Assembly (NCBI GenBank): GCA_949316235.1
Contig: OX438741.1
Span: forward strand, 39,222,962-39,286,961
DNA from: Oegoconia quadripuncta
Lineage: Eukaryota > Arthropoda > Insecta > Lepidoptera > Autostichidae
DNA length: 64,000 nt
Reading direction: 5' to 3'
Of this stretch, positions 1 to 13,739 are shown piece by piece. How positions within the stretch are numbered: position 1 is the first letter of the stretch; each line of letters opens with the position of its first letter. Under the pieces are notes generated by a model. The model did no database searches and was not told the DNA's origin. It saw nothing but the letters and a program-made list of their open reading frames with translations. A program made the translations under genes and the position numbers.

Positions 1-112
1 GCCCTACCACCAACCAAACCGAGTACGTAAACATGTACCCCGCTGGGGATCGAACCCGCGACCTCCGAATCGTAAACCCAATGTCGTTTACATTGAGCCA
101 CGGAGGCGGTCA
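1..112 (-). repeat. tRNA-derived SINE, head region (partial)
   Basis: The block reads on the minus strand as the 5' head of a tRNA-derived SINE: the plus strand shows GGGGATCGAACCC, the reverse complement of a pol III B box, followed by GAGCCACGGAGGCGG at the head end. A near-identical block lies at 61,071-61,182, where the whole element, tail included, is visible. The body and A-tail of this copy lie outside the window to the left. It is a retroposed sequence rather than a tRNA gene, because no cloverleaf can be closed. Confidence 0.75.
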
Positions 113-392
113 AAACATGCAGCATCATGCATAGCATGATGCTCACTCGAGCTACGCAAATTGCAGTTCTCTAAAATGACGTTCTCGTTTAGACTATAAT
201 TTCGATGATACCTACCTACGTGCAGCTTAAACGAGCAGAACAGCAAACTACGGACCCGACTAGTAACATCATTTTCATTTTTACCAAGCAAAAATGTCGA
301 CAGGAGGCTACCTAGCGTGCATGAGGATTAGCAAAACACGCCGTCCCTCAACGGGGATCCGAAATATCGAGCGCCTTCCCCGGGTGTCTCAC

Positions 393-515
393 CGCGGTGC
401 CGTCGTCGGCAAACTCGAAGTCCTGGTCCGCGCGCCGCCCCCCCTCCCCCCTCCCGGCCGCCAGCGACAGCGCCAGCAGCGCGCTCGCCGCGCACAGCCA
501 GCTCCAGCGCCGCAT
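393..515 (-). CDS. First coding exon of a secreted or ER-lumen protein (partial gene)
   Basis: An ATG at 515 opens a 41-codon reading frame beginning MRRWSWLCAASALLALSLAA, a textbook signal peptide (basic n-region, hydrophobic core, small residues at the end), followed by a charged stretch ending DQDFEFADDGTA. The exon closes in phase 0 on a splice donor, GTGAGA, at 392-387. The remaining exons would lie left of the window. GC content is far above the flanks, as in the other coding exons here. The overlapping longer reading frame is a GC-rich shadow. I do not recognise the protein; its role beyond entry to the secretory pathway cannot be given. Confidence 0.45.
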
Positions 516-1120
516 GCTGCCCGTCGCCTGCACTCTGCGCCTTGCGCCCTGCACTCTGCGCCCTGCACTCCGCACTCCGCACTGTGCACTCTGCACCGCG
601 CTCACCGGGTGCGATGCGTGTCGCGAGCCGCGTCCCAGCGGCGACACTGTGTATGTGCCGCGTGTACCCCTCCCCCCCTCCCCCCGCTAGCCCCGGGGCA
701 CAGTGCGGCGGCGCGCCCCGCCTCCCGCGAATGTCTCACTTAATAAACAACACGCTCCTGGGTCGCATCCAAGTCCCGGTAAATTATGCGCTCGATGCGT
801 ATCTATGCATTATTTGGACTCGCTCGTCGCAGATCCCCCTCCGCCCCCGCTGGAAGACATCGCCCGCCTGTCGGCCCACGTCTCCCGAAATCGATTCCCA
901 GACGTGAACAAAGTGTTAGGACCCAACGTGGAGCCCGATAGACAGTTGCGAGCGGTGAGCGGGAGCTGGAGCGGGAGCGGGAGCGGGAGCGGCCGTGTCG
1001 ACGCCGAGCCGGGCGCTGCGCGGGTCGATGTGCGCGAGGCCGGGCCGGGCCGTCCCGCGCCCGCAGTACCGTAGCGCAATGGTTTACTGCAAAATATATA
1101 TATATATATATATACGCATA
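516..1120. other. GC-rich upstream region with simple repeats
   Basis: This stretch lies directly upstream of the signal-peptide exon at 393-515 and probably holds its promoter and 5' UTR. It contains a run of degenerate CACTCTGCGCC-type direct repeats (about 528-600), a GAGCGGGA hexamer-like run (about 955-990) and an AT dinucleotide tract (about 1,094-1,114). All six frames are open over parts of it because of base composition; none shows a convincing start, splice site or motif. From 1,120 to 1,534 I see nothing further. Confidence 0.4.
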
Positions 1121-1534
1121 TCGCTTAGTCAGCGCCCTTGGCGATGTATTATACGCTTGTAAATAATTAAAAAGCCTTGTTCGTGCAACATCACTTTAGT
1201 CAACGAGTCTTATTTACGGACCCTCCGTCCTTCGACATAATTTTATTTATTTTAAATGTGTTGACAACTATTACGGAGACAGAGCGCGCTGTACGTACAG
1301 TTCCAGCAGTTTGGTTGGCCACAACAAAAAAATCCGCCCGCTATACATTTTATATGAATTGTCGCACATTAGGCGCAGAGGGTCGCATTATTTGCACAAA
1401 ATGTATGAAGTACACAGACGCGGCCTTATTTCCATGGATACACCGATCAATTTGGTTTTGTGGGGTTAACCTGTTAGCATCCATGTACCTATACCTACTA
1501 TAGAAATTAAATTAATAGACGACATCCGGCGTCG

Positions 1535-1846
1535 CCGGGCTCAGCGGTTAAGACCCGGTCTCCCAATTCGGGAGGTTCGGGTTCGATTCCCAGGCAGGCC
1601 ATGTACCAATGAGTATTTAAAACTTATGTGCATTTATCCGACTGCTCCTAAACGGTGAAGGAAAACATCGTGTGTAAACCTGTATGCCTGAGAAATAAAA
1701 ATTCTAAGGCATGTGAAGTCCCCAACCCGCATTGTGCCAGTGTGGTGGACTACGGCCCATACTTCCTCATATACGAGGGTAGGCCTATATCCCTGCATTG
1801 GGATGTTTACGGGCTGATGATGAATGAAATCCGTAAAATTAAATGA
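1535..1846 (+). repeat. tRNA-derived SINE, Metulj-like family
   Basis: The head contains GGCTCAGCGGTTAAG (A-box-like) and GGTTCGATTCC (perfect B box) in tRNA-like spacing. The body contains GTGAAGGAAAACATCGTG, CATGCCTGAGA, GTGGTGGACTACGGCC and a GATGATGAATG tail, the hallmark order of the very abundant SINE family of butterflies and moths. Minus-strand body fragments of the same family occur at 48,595-48,720 and 52,205-52,380. It is not a host gene. Confidence 0.8.
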
Positions 1847-2956
1847 TAATCTGTTTTCAAATTCAGTTCAGCCGTTTTAACACTACAATGCAACAGATAG
1901 ACATCAAACCTATAACACCTCCTTTGGTCAGAATGGCGGCGGGCCTATAATCGACTATTGGGAGGTGAATGTTGCTCGGGTCGGGTGTAGACCGGCAGTA
2001 GGTACCTATGTACAAGCAGGTGTGTGTCTGTCATCAATCAATCAACAAGTAAAACAAGTTGTAACTTATCTGAATCGTATATATTTATGTCAGTTGTTCG
2101 TAACGTACGTAAGTTTAAAGCGGCCGTCTCTCCCCTCCTCCTCCGTCAGAGGAAGGTTCTCAAGTACCTACTCAGTCAAAAAAGACTAGTCCTCGTAACA
2201 GGTGATTGATTACCGATTTTCGAAATTTCCTTTAAATACGGAATCGTATGAAGTGTGGTTATGGGTCTTGGTGTATTTTTATTCAATTTAATTAATTTCA
2301 TTTAAGTTGTATACCTACCTAGTTCTTGAAAATATTTGTATATATCAAACATACACCCTGCTAGTGTACAGCTATTAGATTTAAAATGCATGCATATGAA
2401 CATAAAATAAACAAGGATCAATTAATTTTAACAATTTGAAATGATTGACCCATTATTATAAGTATTAAATTATTTCAGTAGAACATACAATATAAAACAA
2501 TATAAATAAAATAACACTTATACTCATTAATTATAGGTATCACTTCAAGAAGTATGGGGCGTACCTACATACATATAATAACAAATTGTACACACATAGG
2601 GGTGCATGCGGTCTGGCCCCAACAGGCGGTTCCACGCCAAGAGGCTCCCTCGCCAGAGCAGGCCGACTGGCCGAGCCATATTTGCTCAGTTGAGAGCGAA
2701 GATAAGATAAGTACATGCGCTCGGCAACTTTTGCTTTTATTTTGCTACACACGACAAAAAAAACTAAATAATTTGAAAAAAAAAAGGAAGACTTTGGATG
2801 AAGTCCATTTACGAAAACAGATTTTGTTACGGGAATGGACTTTACCAAGAATTGTGTGACGATTTTTCACGTCTATACGATTCACACAACGATTCCATTT
2901 TTTTTTCAAATCCTTAAGCCTGCGCCGAGGGAAATGTGCTAAAACAGCAGTTACTG
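1847..2956. other. Gene-free stretch
   Basis: AT-rich DNA without a supportable gene. A GC-richer patch at 2,605-2,720 carries no motif I recognise. Reading frames on either strand are short and lack splice logic. Confidence 0.5.
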
Positions 2957-3544
2957 TTAAGGCCGGGTATTCCTGCAACAGTAGGCATTTAACGCTAACC
3001 CGGATGCGCGCGCGAAATATACTTCGCGACGACACGCAGCGGCAGTAGGTACTCGCATGTCCTCGCCAGCGACATAGTATAGAATTAATCAGTAGGACAA
3101 TTTTATTCGACTGTAGAAATGCATTTTTTATGATACTTTGTTTATAGTAGGATGTTTTAGAGTTTCGTAAGTAAATGAGGTAAGCCATTAATAATTTATT
3201 TCCTTACTTAATTGGTTTAGGCGTAAAAAGGTAACAGATAAACGACAGAGTTACTTTCGCATTTATAATATTAGTATTGATTATAAAATATAATTATAAT
3301 AAAATTACATTATAATCATTTAACATTATCCTAAATGATCACAATATCAAACAACTGGCTATTGGTATTTTCACTATCCATCACTGACCGCAATCCAAAT
3401 TGAACAATGATAATCACATACATTACATTCGAAATGTACTGTGAGTTATTTGCGTTAAAGTTGATTTTTCGTTGCGACATATCGTTGCGCGGCTCCTTTG
3501 TCGGTCTTCTGATGCTATAGTATCAAAATTATTTTAAAACTCCT

Positions 3545-3712
3545 CTAAATTTAACTGGCGTGTGCCATGTGCCGATTGTATATCATCAGCTTTACACAAT
3601 TAACGCTTTATTCCAAGATGGTTTTGAAAAAAATAAATAAACTACCTAAGCCAATACTTTCTATTTCACTTACCTACTTTCTATTTTTTTCTTTACGGTA
3701 AAAAAACTCATC
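3545..3712. repeat. Truncated MITE, TIR family A
   Basis: The block shares ACACAATTAACGCTTTATTC and the terminal stretch AATACTTTCTATTTCACTTAC with the longer copies at 14,755-15,070 and 50,158-50,487. Only the right half and right terminal repeat are present. It is nested in the TTAA element. Confidence 0.6.
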
Positions 3713-3724
3713 CAGTACTGAAGA

Positions 3725-4117
3725 GGTAGAGCCACGCTGCAAGCTATTTTTTTAGCTCGCAGCATGAATGAGTCGGCTCGATCGGTGAAGTACCACCCTC
3801 ACGCAGAAGACCGACGTTTGAGTAGCGGCATTTTGCCACTGCGCTTCGCCCGGTATGCGAGGGCGCCGGAAGCCCAACCCAGTCTCCCCTCAGAATAGTA
3901 GCGGTATTTGAAGAAGACCCCAGGAGGATACCAGCACGCTTCGTGCTGGAAAATACCTCCATGAGCGTCGCTCAGGCTGCCCTACGTATTCTGGGGTGAG
4001 CAACCTCAAAGGCCGGCAACGCATCTGCGACCCTTCTCGTGTTGCAGATGTCCATGGGCGGCGGTGTTACTTTCCATCAGGTGACCCGCAGTTTGCTGCC
4101 CTATCTCATAAAAAAAA
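3725..4117 (+). repeat. Lepidopteran SINE with A-tail
   Basis: The 3' half carries GGCCGGCAACGCATCTGCGA, GTCCATGGGCGGCGG and CATCAGGTGACCCGC, the typical terminal block of a common moth/butterfly SINE, followed by an A-rich tail at 4,108-4,117. It lies a few bases beyond the stop codon of the minus-strand gene ending at 4,143 and so may have replaced or extended that gene's 3' UTR. Confidence 0.65.
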
Positions 4118-4142
4118 ACACACACTATTAAATAGACGTTAA

Positions 4143-5353
4143 CTATAAGGGCTGATCTAAATCAGCAACTGGTTCTGGCGCAGATGACGAAGATATAGGA
4201 ATATCTTGTAAATGTACATCAGTTGGCGATATCCATGTCCTGAAATAATAATTCTTCCTTCAACAGATATGTAAAAAATACATATATCTATACAAAACAA
4301 ATAATTTTTGATTTGTATAATGTTTATGTCACTGAAAGACAACAAAAAATTAACTTACTTAGTAGCAGAAGGTTGCAAATCAACAGGCTTTAATGTTATT
4401 AAAGATTCTTCAGACCTGTTAGAGGCATCGTCACAAGGTTGTCTGAAAAAAGAAACGACTTCATTAAATTGCAAAATTGAGCAGGTAAATCTAAGTATGT
4501 TATTATTATTATTTAATCGTTTATTACAAACATGTTTACTTAAATGCATCACTTTATACTCTTAAATTTAAAACAAGTTTGTGTGATATTGCACACACCA
4601 TTTTAATACTAGGTACCTACTTCTATGCATCTGAGTTAACATAATATGTAGGTATGTACTATTTACTCTATGGTCAGGATAGAGATTGTCAAGAAAACAA
4701 AGACAATACTTACTGTGCTTCTGTGCTATTTGTTTGTAGAAATAAGCCTTTCTTATTTCGTGTTACTTTAGAACTGAAACAATAAATTATGTAATTATTA
4801 AAAAAAACATCATAATTACAAAATCATTTAAAGCTAAAACAATTAAGATAGGTAAGTGAAAGGGAAACAGTAATGTAATGGTACGTCCCCTCACTAGCAA
4901 CTCGTTCCAACACTATAGGGCACGCACGACTCGCGCATTGTGATTGGCTGGCCTCCATGCACTGACCGGAAACCCACCGGCAAGCTCGCGTCAATGCTCC
5001 CCGCACACCTCAGTCCTCATTTTTCGTTATGTGTAGCATTTAATCCTATTGTGAACGCATTGTATCTTTACTAATTTTATTGTAGGTATTGCTCATCATG
5101 ACGTGACGAGACATGAACTTTATCAATAAACGAGAGACTAAATTGTAGAAACTGATTATAACATAATATTTACTGTTAAGACTCGTAGAAACTACTGATA
5201 TAGATGTATACTGTGGTCAGGAGTTACGGATGATGTTGAATCCATACTAATATTATAAATGCAAAAGAAATAAAACTTACCATATTTTCTTAGCAATGTT
5301 TTTCTTCTTCGTCAGCGATTGTTTGGTTTTTTTATTTTTTTTTTATTTCCCAT
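4143..5353 (-). CDS. Small four-exon gene of unknown function, about 107 codons, one frameshift
   Basis: Four minus-strand exons join with consistent phase: 5,353-5,281 (starts MGNKKK, donor GTAAGT), 4,773-4,714 (acceptor TTTCAG, donor GTAAGT), 4,442-4,359 (acceptor TTTTTTCAG, donor GTAAGT) and 4,239-4,143 (acceptor ATTTCAG, stop TAG). The N-terminus is Lys-rich, as in a nuclear localisation region; the C-terminal half is acidic and Ser/Pro-rich and ends PEPVADLDQPL. In the first exon an adenine run is one base short of the open frame, either a real mutation or a homopolymer sequencing error. No catalytic motif is visible. The basic start resembles that of the neighbouring gene at 6,964 (MGNRKK). 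It lies wholly inside the TTAA element, so it may be transposon cargo, an internally deleted transposase gene, or a host gene. Function unknown. Confidence 0.5.
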
Positions 5354-6295
5354 TTTCACAGAATTTTTATCTTGCAATTAAATACTTTATACACAAAATA
5401 AAACTATTATACACACAAAAAAAACTTAAGAATGTTAACTACCTACTAATATTATTAGTTCAATAAATCACAATATAAATATGACACAAAAAAGTACTTT
5501 ATAATTCGACGAATTTACACAACAGAAGGGTCGCGACCGCGCAAAATTTGGAACAGGTCCTACCTCGGCAAGGTCTCGCGAGACACTGGCGAGTGCCGCG
5601 TGGATCGAAAATCACTTGAATAATCGATAAAAAAATTAGAAGATGATATAAAAAAAATCGATCGGGAGTAATCCCTCGAGTTATCTATAAACTTTATTTT
5701 AGTAAATGATTCGTAATATAAAATCATTTATTATAAGAATAACATCGAAAATAGAAGATAAAATGACAGGAAAAGAGGCAACTTTGTGAATTAATTCTAT
5801 CGAGCCAACTTTATCAAATCGTGTTTCCATCGGATACATTCCCTAGAATATATCCTCAACAATATAAATAAATTTTCGTAGATTTTAATTTCACTGTTTA
5901 CTACTTCAAAAATAAATTCAAAAACGTGTTTATGTGGGAATACCCGGCCTTAAGTTGATAAATTCAACAATACTTGATATACACATTTAAAAAAAATACT
6001 TTTACCATAACGAAGAATGTCTTAATATTTACTCCGTGGAAAAATGTTAAAATTATTTATACATTACTCTACAAAATTACGGAAAGTTAGACAAAAATGC
6101 AAAAAACGTATGGTGGCGTTAAGTATTTTTTTAGTTTATAACATTAGAAATCTACGCTTATTTTTAGTTCAACCGAAACAGGAGTGTTTATACTACAAAT
6201 TTACCGTCTCCAATATAAAAAATTGTATTAGGCAATTAAGATATGAATTTATCAAAATGCGCTTCAAATCCGCCATACATTTTTACTATGGCGGC

Positions 6296-7570
6296 CGCGC
6301 GGCGATATAAAATAATGTCGCGCATCGCTGTGATTTAGTCGCCCACAAGTGTTCAGAGCGAGCGCACGTCACTTTGTTGAGCGCCACTATACACACCGAT
6401 CGCGTCATTTCGTGTACCGGCGACGGCCGAAAACGGTGTAAGTATATTTTTCGGAGTTTTAAATAGACTGCTAACTTTTTCTTGCATACAAAAAATACCA
6501 AGAGACGTTACATTAGTTAAGTATATGTGATGTATGTACATATTACATTTAGGTTATTGTTCTGTACTTTCATTAAGACATTGGTCAGTTGCGTAGCAAC
6601 TTTATTCTGGTTTTGTCTGTCATGTTATATTATCATATATTTTTTGTAAAGCTGTCCTTTCTAATAACCTCTCTTTTTTTTTTAATTTTAATTTTCTTTT
6701 AACCACCGGTTGTCCGGAAGAGGTCACCGAAGTTGTACAATGTAGTTTATCATAACTGTAGTACCTATATTACTGTTGTTTCATTTCTTGTGCAATAAAG
6801 AGTATTCTTTCACTTATTTAATCATTCATTATTTTTTCGAAATAAAATTTCGGATTGACAATATATTGGTCTAGTTGGGTGGAGTTCGACAAGATGAGCC
6901 AAGTTAAGAAAACTGCAATGGCGTCATTCATTACAGTAATAAACTATTATTTGTTTCAGTAAAATGGGAAACCGTAAAAAAAGATATTATAAATTAATAA
7001 GCAAGACGAGATTCAAGAAAAAAAATAAAACTACAACGCAAATTGATAATGAACAGGTCAGTTCTTGTAATTGTAGCAAATATAAGGTCCAATTTGTACG
7101 GTGAATGTAGGTATGTAACATAACAAACGACTTTCACTGTGGCGCAATGGTTGAAAAAAAATAACAAAAAAATTTATTTCCCATCCTAATTTCGATCAGC
7201 TGATTGCCGATTTGTTTGGGGATTGGGGAGTGAATTTTTTTTTCGACAAAGTCGCCATAGTGTAAGTTCTTTGTTATGTTACATAGATACATTCACCGTA
7301 CACAAGGAACGCACTTAATTCAATTGGACATTTGATAAGAGTTTTCATAATTGACTGAATAACTTATTTTGGACAACTACTAGTAATGCTGTTTTTTTTA
7401 GGAATCTCCGCAAGAAACGTCTGATTTTGAATTAAATATAGATATTGAAAATGAAAAGCAAGAAGAAATTACAATAAACGGAAACAGACTTATAAATTTT
7501 ACTTACATTTATCAACAACTACAAGAAATTTCAAGTCATAACTCAGCACTTGGTTGTATACATACATACA
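6296..7570 (+). pseudogene. Spliced gene (possible Mutator-type transposase family), truncated by a LINE
   Basis: A TATAAAA box at 6,306 in a GC-rich promoter precedes a non-coding first exon ending at 6,437 on GTAAGT. Exon 2 (6,960-7,056; acceptor TTTCAG) starts MGNRKKRYYKLISKTRF and ends on GTCAGT in phase 0. Exon 3 starts at 7,402 after TTTTTTTAG and stays in frame, ending in INGNRLINFTYIYQQLQE...HNSALGC, a segment like the start of the domain seen in insect proteins annotated as Mutator-like transposase. At about 7,570 the frame runs into a 5'-truncated LINE and the rest of the gene is not found. The family assignment is inference from one short motif; the gene structure is read directly. 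Confidence 0.5.
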
Positions 7571-8997
7571 ATCCTATACATCTGGAACTAGACATGTGCA
7601 CTACGGTGTACCTCAAGGCCAGTGTATTAGGCCCACTCCTTTTTCTAATATATATAAATGACATTCCGAAATCTACAAATCATCCTATGGTGTTATTTTC
7701 CGATGATAGCACTGTGGTATATGAGGATGAAGAGGATATCAACAGCAGTCTTTCATCTATCATTGACTGGTTGGAATGTAATAACCTTAAGATTAACCTA
7801 GACAAAACGAAAATAATGAACTTTAAACAAAGAAACCATTTAAATATGACAACAAATGTACAATATAATAGTAAAAGGGTGGATGAAGCATCAGTAACTC
7901 AATTCTTGGGTATTAATATTGACAGTAACATGGAATGGACGACACAAATAAATGAAGTATGCAAAAAAGTAACAAAGTTCTCATATGCATTACATATCTT
8001 AAGCAAAACTGTTAACCGCGGAGCTGTACTTACGGCCTATCATGGCTACGTAGCTTCTACTCTGAGATATAGTATAATTTTCTGGGGGAATGCCACAGAC
8101 AATGAACAAGTGTTTATAGCCCAGAAGCGATGTATAAGAGTTATTTGTAATTTGCGACGCACAGATTCTTGCAAACCCTTCTATAAGCAGCTGAATTTAC
8201 TCGCGGTTCCTTCTATTTATATTTACAAGACTGCAATTTTTGTTCGGTCTAATCCTGAGCATTTTGAACATGTTAAACGAGCACGGCGACGTGATCAGTT
8301 ACGTTTAGTATCCTGTAAAACTACACTTTTTAGAAATAGCATCTTTGCAATGGCACCAATAATATACAATAAGATACCTAAAATCATTCGAGAATTTCAT
8401 GATCTAAGTACATTCAAGAGTTCGTTGTTTAAATATTTAATAGAAAAACACATTATTCCATTAAAGATTTCTTGAATGACAAATCTGCTTGATTGTTTCT
8501 GAGCGGGAAAACAGCACCTAATTTAAATTTGCAGTTGTTAATTTGCATTGAGTTACTATTTGACTTGTTATATTATTATTGACTCTATGTGTTGAATAAT
8601 GTATAAATGACTGAATATAATTCATGTTAAATATTCCATGACTATGTAATTTTAATATAATTTCATTTCAATTTGACATTTTTATTTACCAATTTCAATC
8701 GTATTTTACAATTTTAACATTGTCCTTAATAATTGACATGGAATTATAATATTAATTTTCGAAACTAAGCTAATGGGTATCTACTGTAATATATTTGTTT
8801 TTTTTTTTTGCAAAAAAATCCTACCATCTTAGATAAGCTTATGTACCTACCTTAGACAAATAACTAACCATTTTTTTTGTATGCCAAAATGGATCACAAT
8901 CATCAAAATGGAGTAGATCACAGTGTTACTTATACCATAATATTTACTAACATCTTTTATACCTGTGTTTCACATTAATAAATTGAATTGAATTGAA
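7571..8997 (+). mobile_element. 5'-truncated CR1/Daphne-type LINE with reverse transcriptase C-terminal half
   Basis: A 294-codon frame (7,594-8,475) encodes SVLGPLLFLIYINDI, the catalytic box as FSDD (usual form FADD), LKINLDKTK, FLGI and the long C-terminal region of CR1-superclade elements ending in a stop at 8,473. Upstream, GVPQG is present one frame away, so the copy carries a frameshift just before SVLGPLL. The 3' end is the microsatellite TTGAATTGAATTGAA at about 8,982-8,997, the tail style of CR1-type LINEs. It is dead and interrupts the gene beginning at 6,296. Confidence 0.85.
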
Positions 8998-9783
8998 CTT
9001 TTGCGTTTTATAATCTGTAGATTTTGCAACATCACCAATAGTTTTACATTATTGATAAACTTTCCTAAAAGATCAATAAAAATTAAATTTAACAAGGATT
9101 TTGTTTTAATTTTTAGCACATTTGGTCAATATTAAAAAGGAGTAGACAAAGTAAAAATAATTGATACTAAATAGCCCTGAAAATTATTGCGAGAAGAAAT
9201 CCAATACAACCCCCAATAAAGAAAATGTGAGTTACATATGTTTACGCTCGGACGATGTTCGGTCTGCCATACGCACATTCGCATCAAGCGAAATACCTAA
9301 ACAGCGCGCGCGTCTTTCGCTCGGCGCAGCCTAGGTAAGTAGTAGTTTTAAGGCTTATATCTATTTTATTTTTATTTATTTTATTTTCTTGGGAAAACCA
9401 ACAGCTGTTTTACAAATTATTACTTAAACTAAGAAACTGAAAGCCAATTAGAGGTTTCCACTGAGAGACCTACTTAAACTTAATTAAAAATAAAAAACTA
9501 TACATTGCAATCAGAGAACGGTTGGAAAAATTAATCTAGTTATAAACAATCTATAGATAGGATATCCTTGCATCGCCAATCCAAAAAAACAACCGGGTCA
9601 CTGCAGTATTAATTAGGTTACTTTCTGGCAAAAAAAAAAAGTGTTCCTAGCCGATAAAACAAGTCGTTGCCAAGTAAATTATAATTCTTACTCGCTCGCT
9701 ACACAAACGCATTCTGCCTGTAGTTGGTGGAGCACGGTGGGAAATCCAAAAGCGGGTTGAACCTAAGGATTCTGGTTGGGGCT
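8998..9783. other. Gene-free stretch
   Basis: AT-rich DNA with one GC-richer patch at 9,295-9,335. No supportable coding frame, repeat family member or RNA gene was seen. Confidence 0.5.
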
Positions 9784-11080
9784 CTTACCGAGATCTTTGA
9801 TACAAGTTCTGGACAGTCGATGGCACTATCTTTAGAAGGTATACCAGGTCTGCTATTTCGCGACGTTGTACCAGCGGGAGCAAGTGATGCTTCCTACACA
9901 AGGCGAGGTAGACATCGGAACCGTAAGGATCTCTGTTTCGATAACATAAGTAACGAATAAACATTCGCTGAATACGCTCAATCCGTGAAATGCATGTGTC
10001 ATATTTCGGGTTCCATATTTGTGTAACATAGGTACTCCATGTTGCTAAGAACAATTGTACAGTAAAGGATTTTTAAGGTCTTTATGCGATTAGTCTTTTG
10101 AGCAACGCTTGATGAAACCTAGGGCTTTATAAGCCTTACGATGTTGTCGATGTGGGTGTCGTACATCACCTTGGAATTATGAAATACTCCGAGGTCGCGT
10201 GCGCCGCACTTTCTCTGCAACAATTGACCTTTAAGCTTGTACTCAAAATGAATGGGATCTCGCTTACGACTGAAAGTAACAACATTACATTTAGACGGGT
10301 TGAGATCAAGAAGATTTTGAGCATAGTAGTCTTCGAGTCCGGAAAGATCAGACTGTAAGGCGTCAGCTCGTGACGTTACTCTCGTGAAAATTTTCATATG
10401 ATCAGCAAAACATAGTAGATGGGACACTTTGAGGCATAGATTAATATCGTTAACAAAAATAATAAATAATAACGGACCGAGTAACGAACCTTGTGGAACG
10501 CCGCTGAACGGTAACCCAACTAGAAATATAATTAATGGCGACTACTGCCTGCGTACGATTGTCTATGTAATACGCAAACCATCTTAGCAAGTCACCATTG
10601 CTACCTATTCTCGAGAGCTTTGATAATAGCAGATCAAAAGCTTTACTATAGTCGGTATAAACAAAATCGACCTGGGGACGATTGTCCATAGTTTCCGTCA
10701 AATAGTCATTAAGGAGTACTAAGTTGGAAGTGGAGGATCGCCCTTTCAGGAAGCCATGCTGATAAGGGCTAAATGTGTGTTGTAACGAGAAATTCTGAAT
10801 ATAGACCAATTTCTCAAAAACTTTCGATATTATACACAATTTTGATATCGGTCTGTTAGTAACATCTGTCCTCGACCCTTTCTTATGGACTGGTGTTATG
10901 AAAGCTTGCTTCCAGAGTTTCGGAACGGTACCTTCGGCAAGAGATCTACGAAACAACATCGCAATAAGAACAGCCACTATCTCCGAACATCCAATAAAAA
11001 ACCGAGCCGGTAGATGGTCGGGCCCCACAGATTTTGAAGGATCCAGTTTTTAAGAATTACACTAACCATTGCGGTGTCAA
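9784..11080 (-). mobile_element. Degraded LINE (Jockey/CR1 superclade), reverse transcriptase
   Basis: Three minus-strand frames are pieces of one open reading frame broken by frameshifts. In order they give PVHKKGSRTDVTN-RPISKL, YQHGFLKGRSSTSNLV, YTDYSKAFD, then in another frame GVPQGSLLGPLLFIIFVND, FADH (one catalytic Asp of FADD replaced by His) and LNPSKCNVVTFSRK, then the C-terminal SRIERIQRMFIRYL. The 5' end is truncated near 11,080, where it abuts the 3' tail of the next LINE. Non-functional. Confidence 0.85.
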
Positions 11081-11092
11081 TAAACATTGAGG

Positions 11093-12976
<1,884 letters not shown>

Positions 12977-13234
12977 CTGGGCCTGCAGTCTCGACATAGA
13001 TAGCGATCGTTATGTTATCGAATTCGGTCGTTAACTCCTAACGATCTTATTCTAAATGTTATAGTGTTCATAATCATATCGGTTTTTGTTGGAAGCCTGA
13101 ATCGTAGTTTCAATGGAAACCGATATTTTGATACTAAAGACTAATTCTCCAATTAAAATAACATTGTTAGGACTTAACGACCGACATCGGTAGTATAGCG
13201 ATCGCTATCTATGTCGAGACTGCGGGGGCTGGTA
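12977..13234. mobile_element. MITE with 25-bp perfect terminal inverted repeats
   Basis: The left repeat at 12,985-13,009 starts GCAGTCTCGACATAGATAGC and the right repeat at 13,199-13,223 is its perfect reverse complement. The interior is AT-rich and non-coding. A fragment related to its interior (AGTGTTCACAATCATATCGG) recurs at about 60,766. The superfamily is not determined; no clear target duplication is visible. Confidence 0.75.
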
Positions 13235-13739
13235 TCCCAAAGCTAACATATTTGCTAACATATTTTATATATATGTCACAGATAGCGATAAATTAGCGAT
13301 AGAATTCATTATTCAAACGGTCAACTGACTATCATAATACACACATAATGCACATCGAAAATGACAGACACTTTGCTACCAGCCGTCGAAGGAGTCGGAC
13401 CACCACTGGACATCACCGACTGTGAGTGACTCTCATTACCTACTACCATCGACGCTTGAAGAATCCGGTGAGTCGTTAGCTAATAAGAAGTTGATCATGG
13501 GATTTGAGCAAGGAGGAATAATAATAATACCAGGTCCGGTTGAATTCCACAGACCGCACGCGGGGGCCAAGTTGTATGGCATGAGGGGTGTGTAAATGTT
13601 TTCTATTCAACAGAAAGCATCTCAGGTTTCATGGTTATAATCGAATGTGAATACGTTGTCAATTTCCTATAGTAGCTTGCAATAGTATCGCCTTTGCCCG
13701 AACCACCCATCACCCCTTCATCGCTAGCAACGCCCACAC
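13235..13739. other. Mostly featureless; one weak exon candidate
   Basis: At 13,361 a plus-strand ATG opens MTDTLLPAVEGVGPPLDITD and then meets GTGAGT at about 13,422, the layout of a first coding exon. No partner exon was found, so it is noted only as a candidate. Nothing else is recognisable. Confidence 0.25.

Larger units (their letters stand above)
2957..5953. mobile_element. TTAA-flanked inverted-repeat DNA transposon, about 3.0 kb
   Basis: The left end reads TTAAGGCCGGGTATTCC (2,957-2,973) and the right end GGAATACCCGGCCTTAA (5,937-5,953): a 13-bp perfect terminal inverted repeat flanked by TTAA on both sides. TTAA target duplication is characteristic of piggyBac and Kolobok superfamilies. 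No recognisable transposase core lies inside; instead there is a small four-exon gene on the minus strand (4,143-5,353), a SINE at 3,725 and a MITE fragment at 3,545. The two ends could instead be two independent solo copies of a short repeat; the perfect ends and target site favour one element. Confidence 0.55.

Noticed and set aside
1548..1612. Functional tRNA gene
   Set aside because: A and B boxes are present but the acceptor stem does not close and a SINE body follows; the same holds for heads at 22,112, 25,577, 46,782, 49,745, 55,812 and 61,430.
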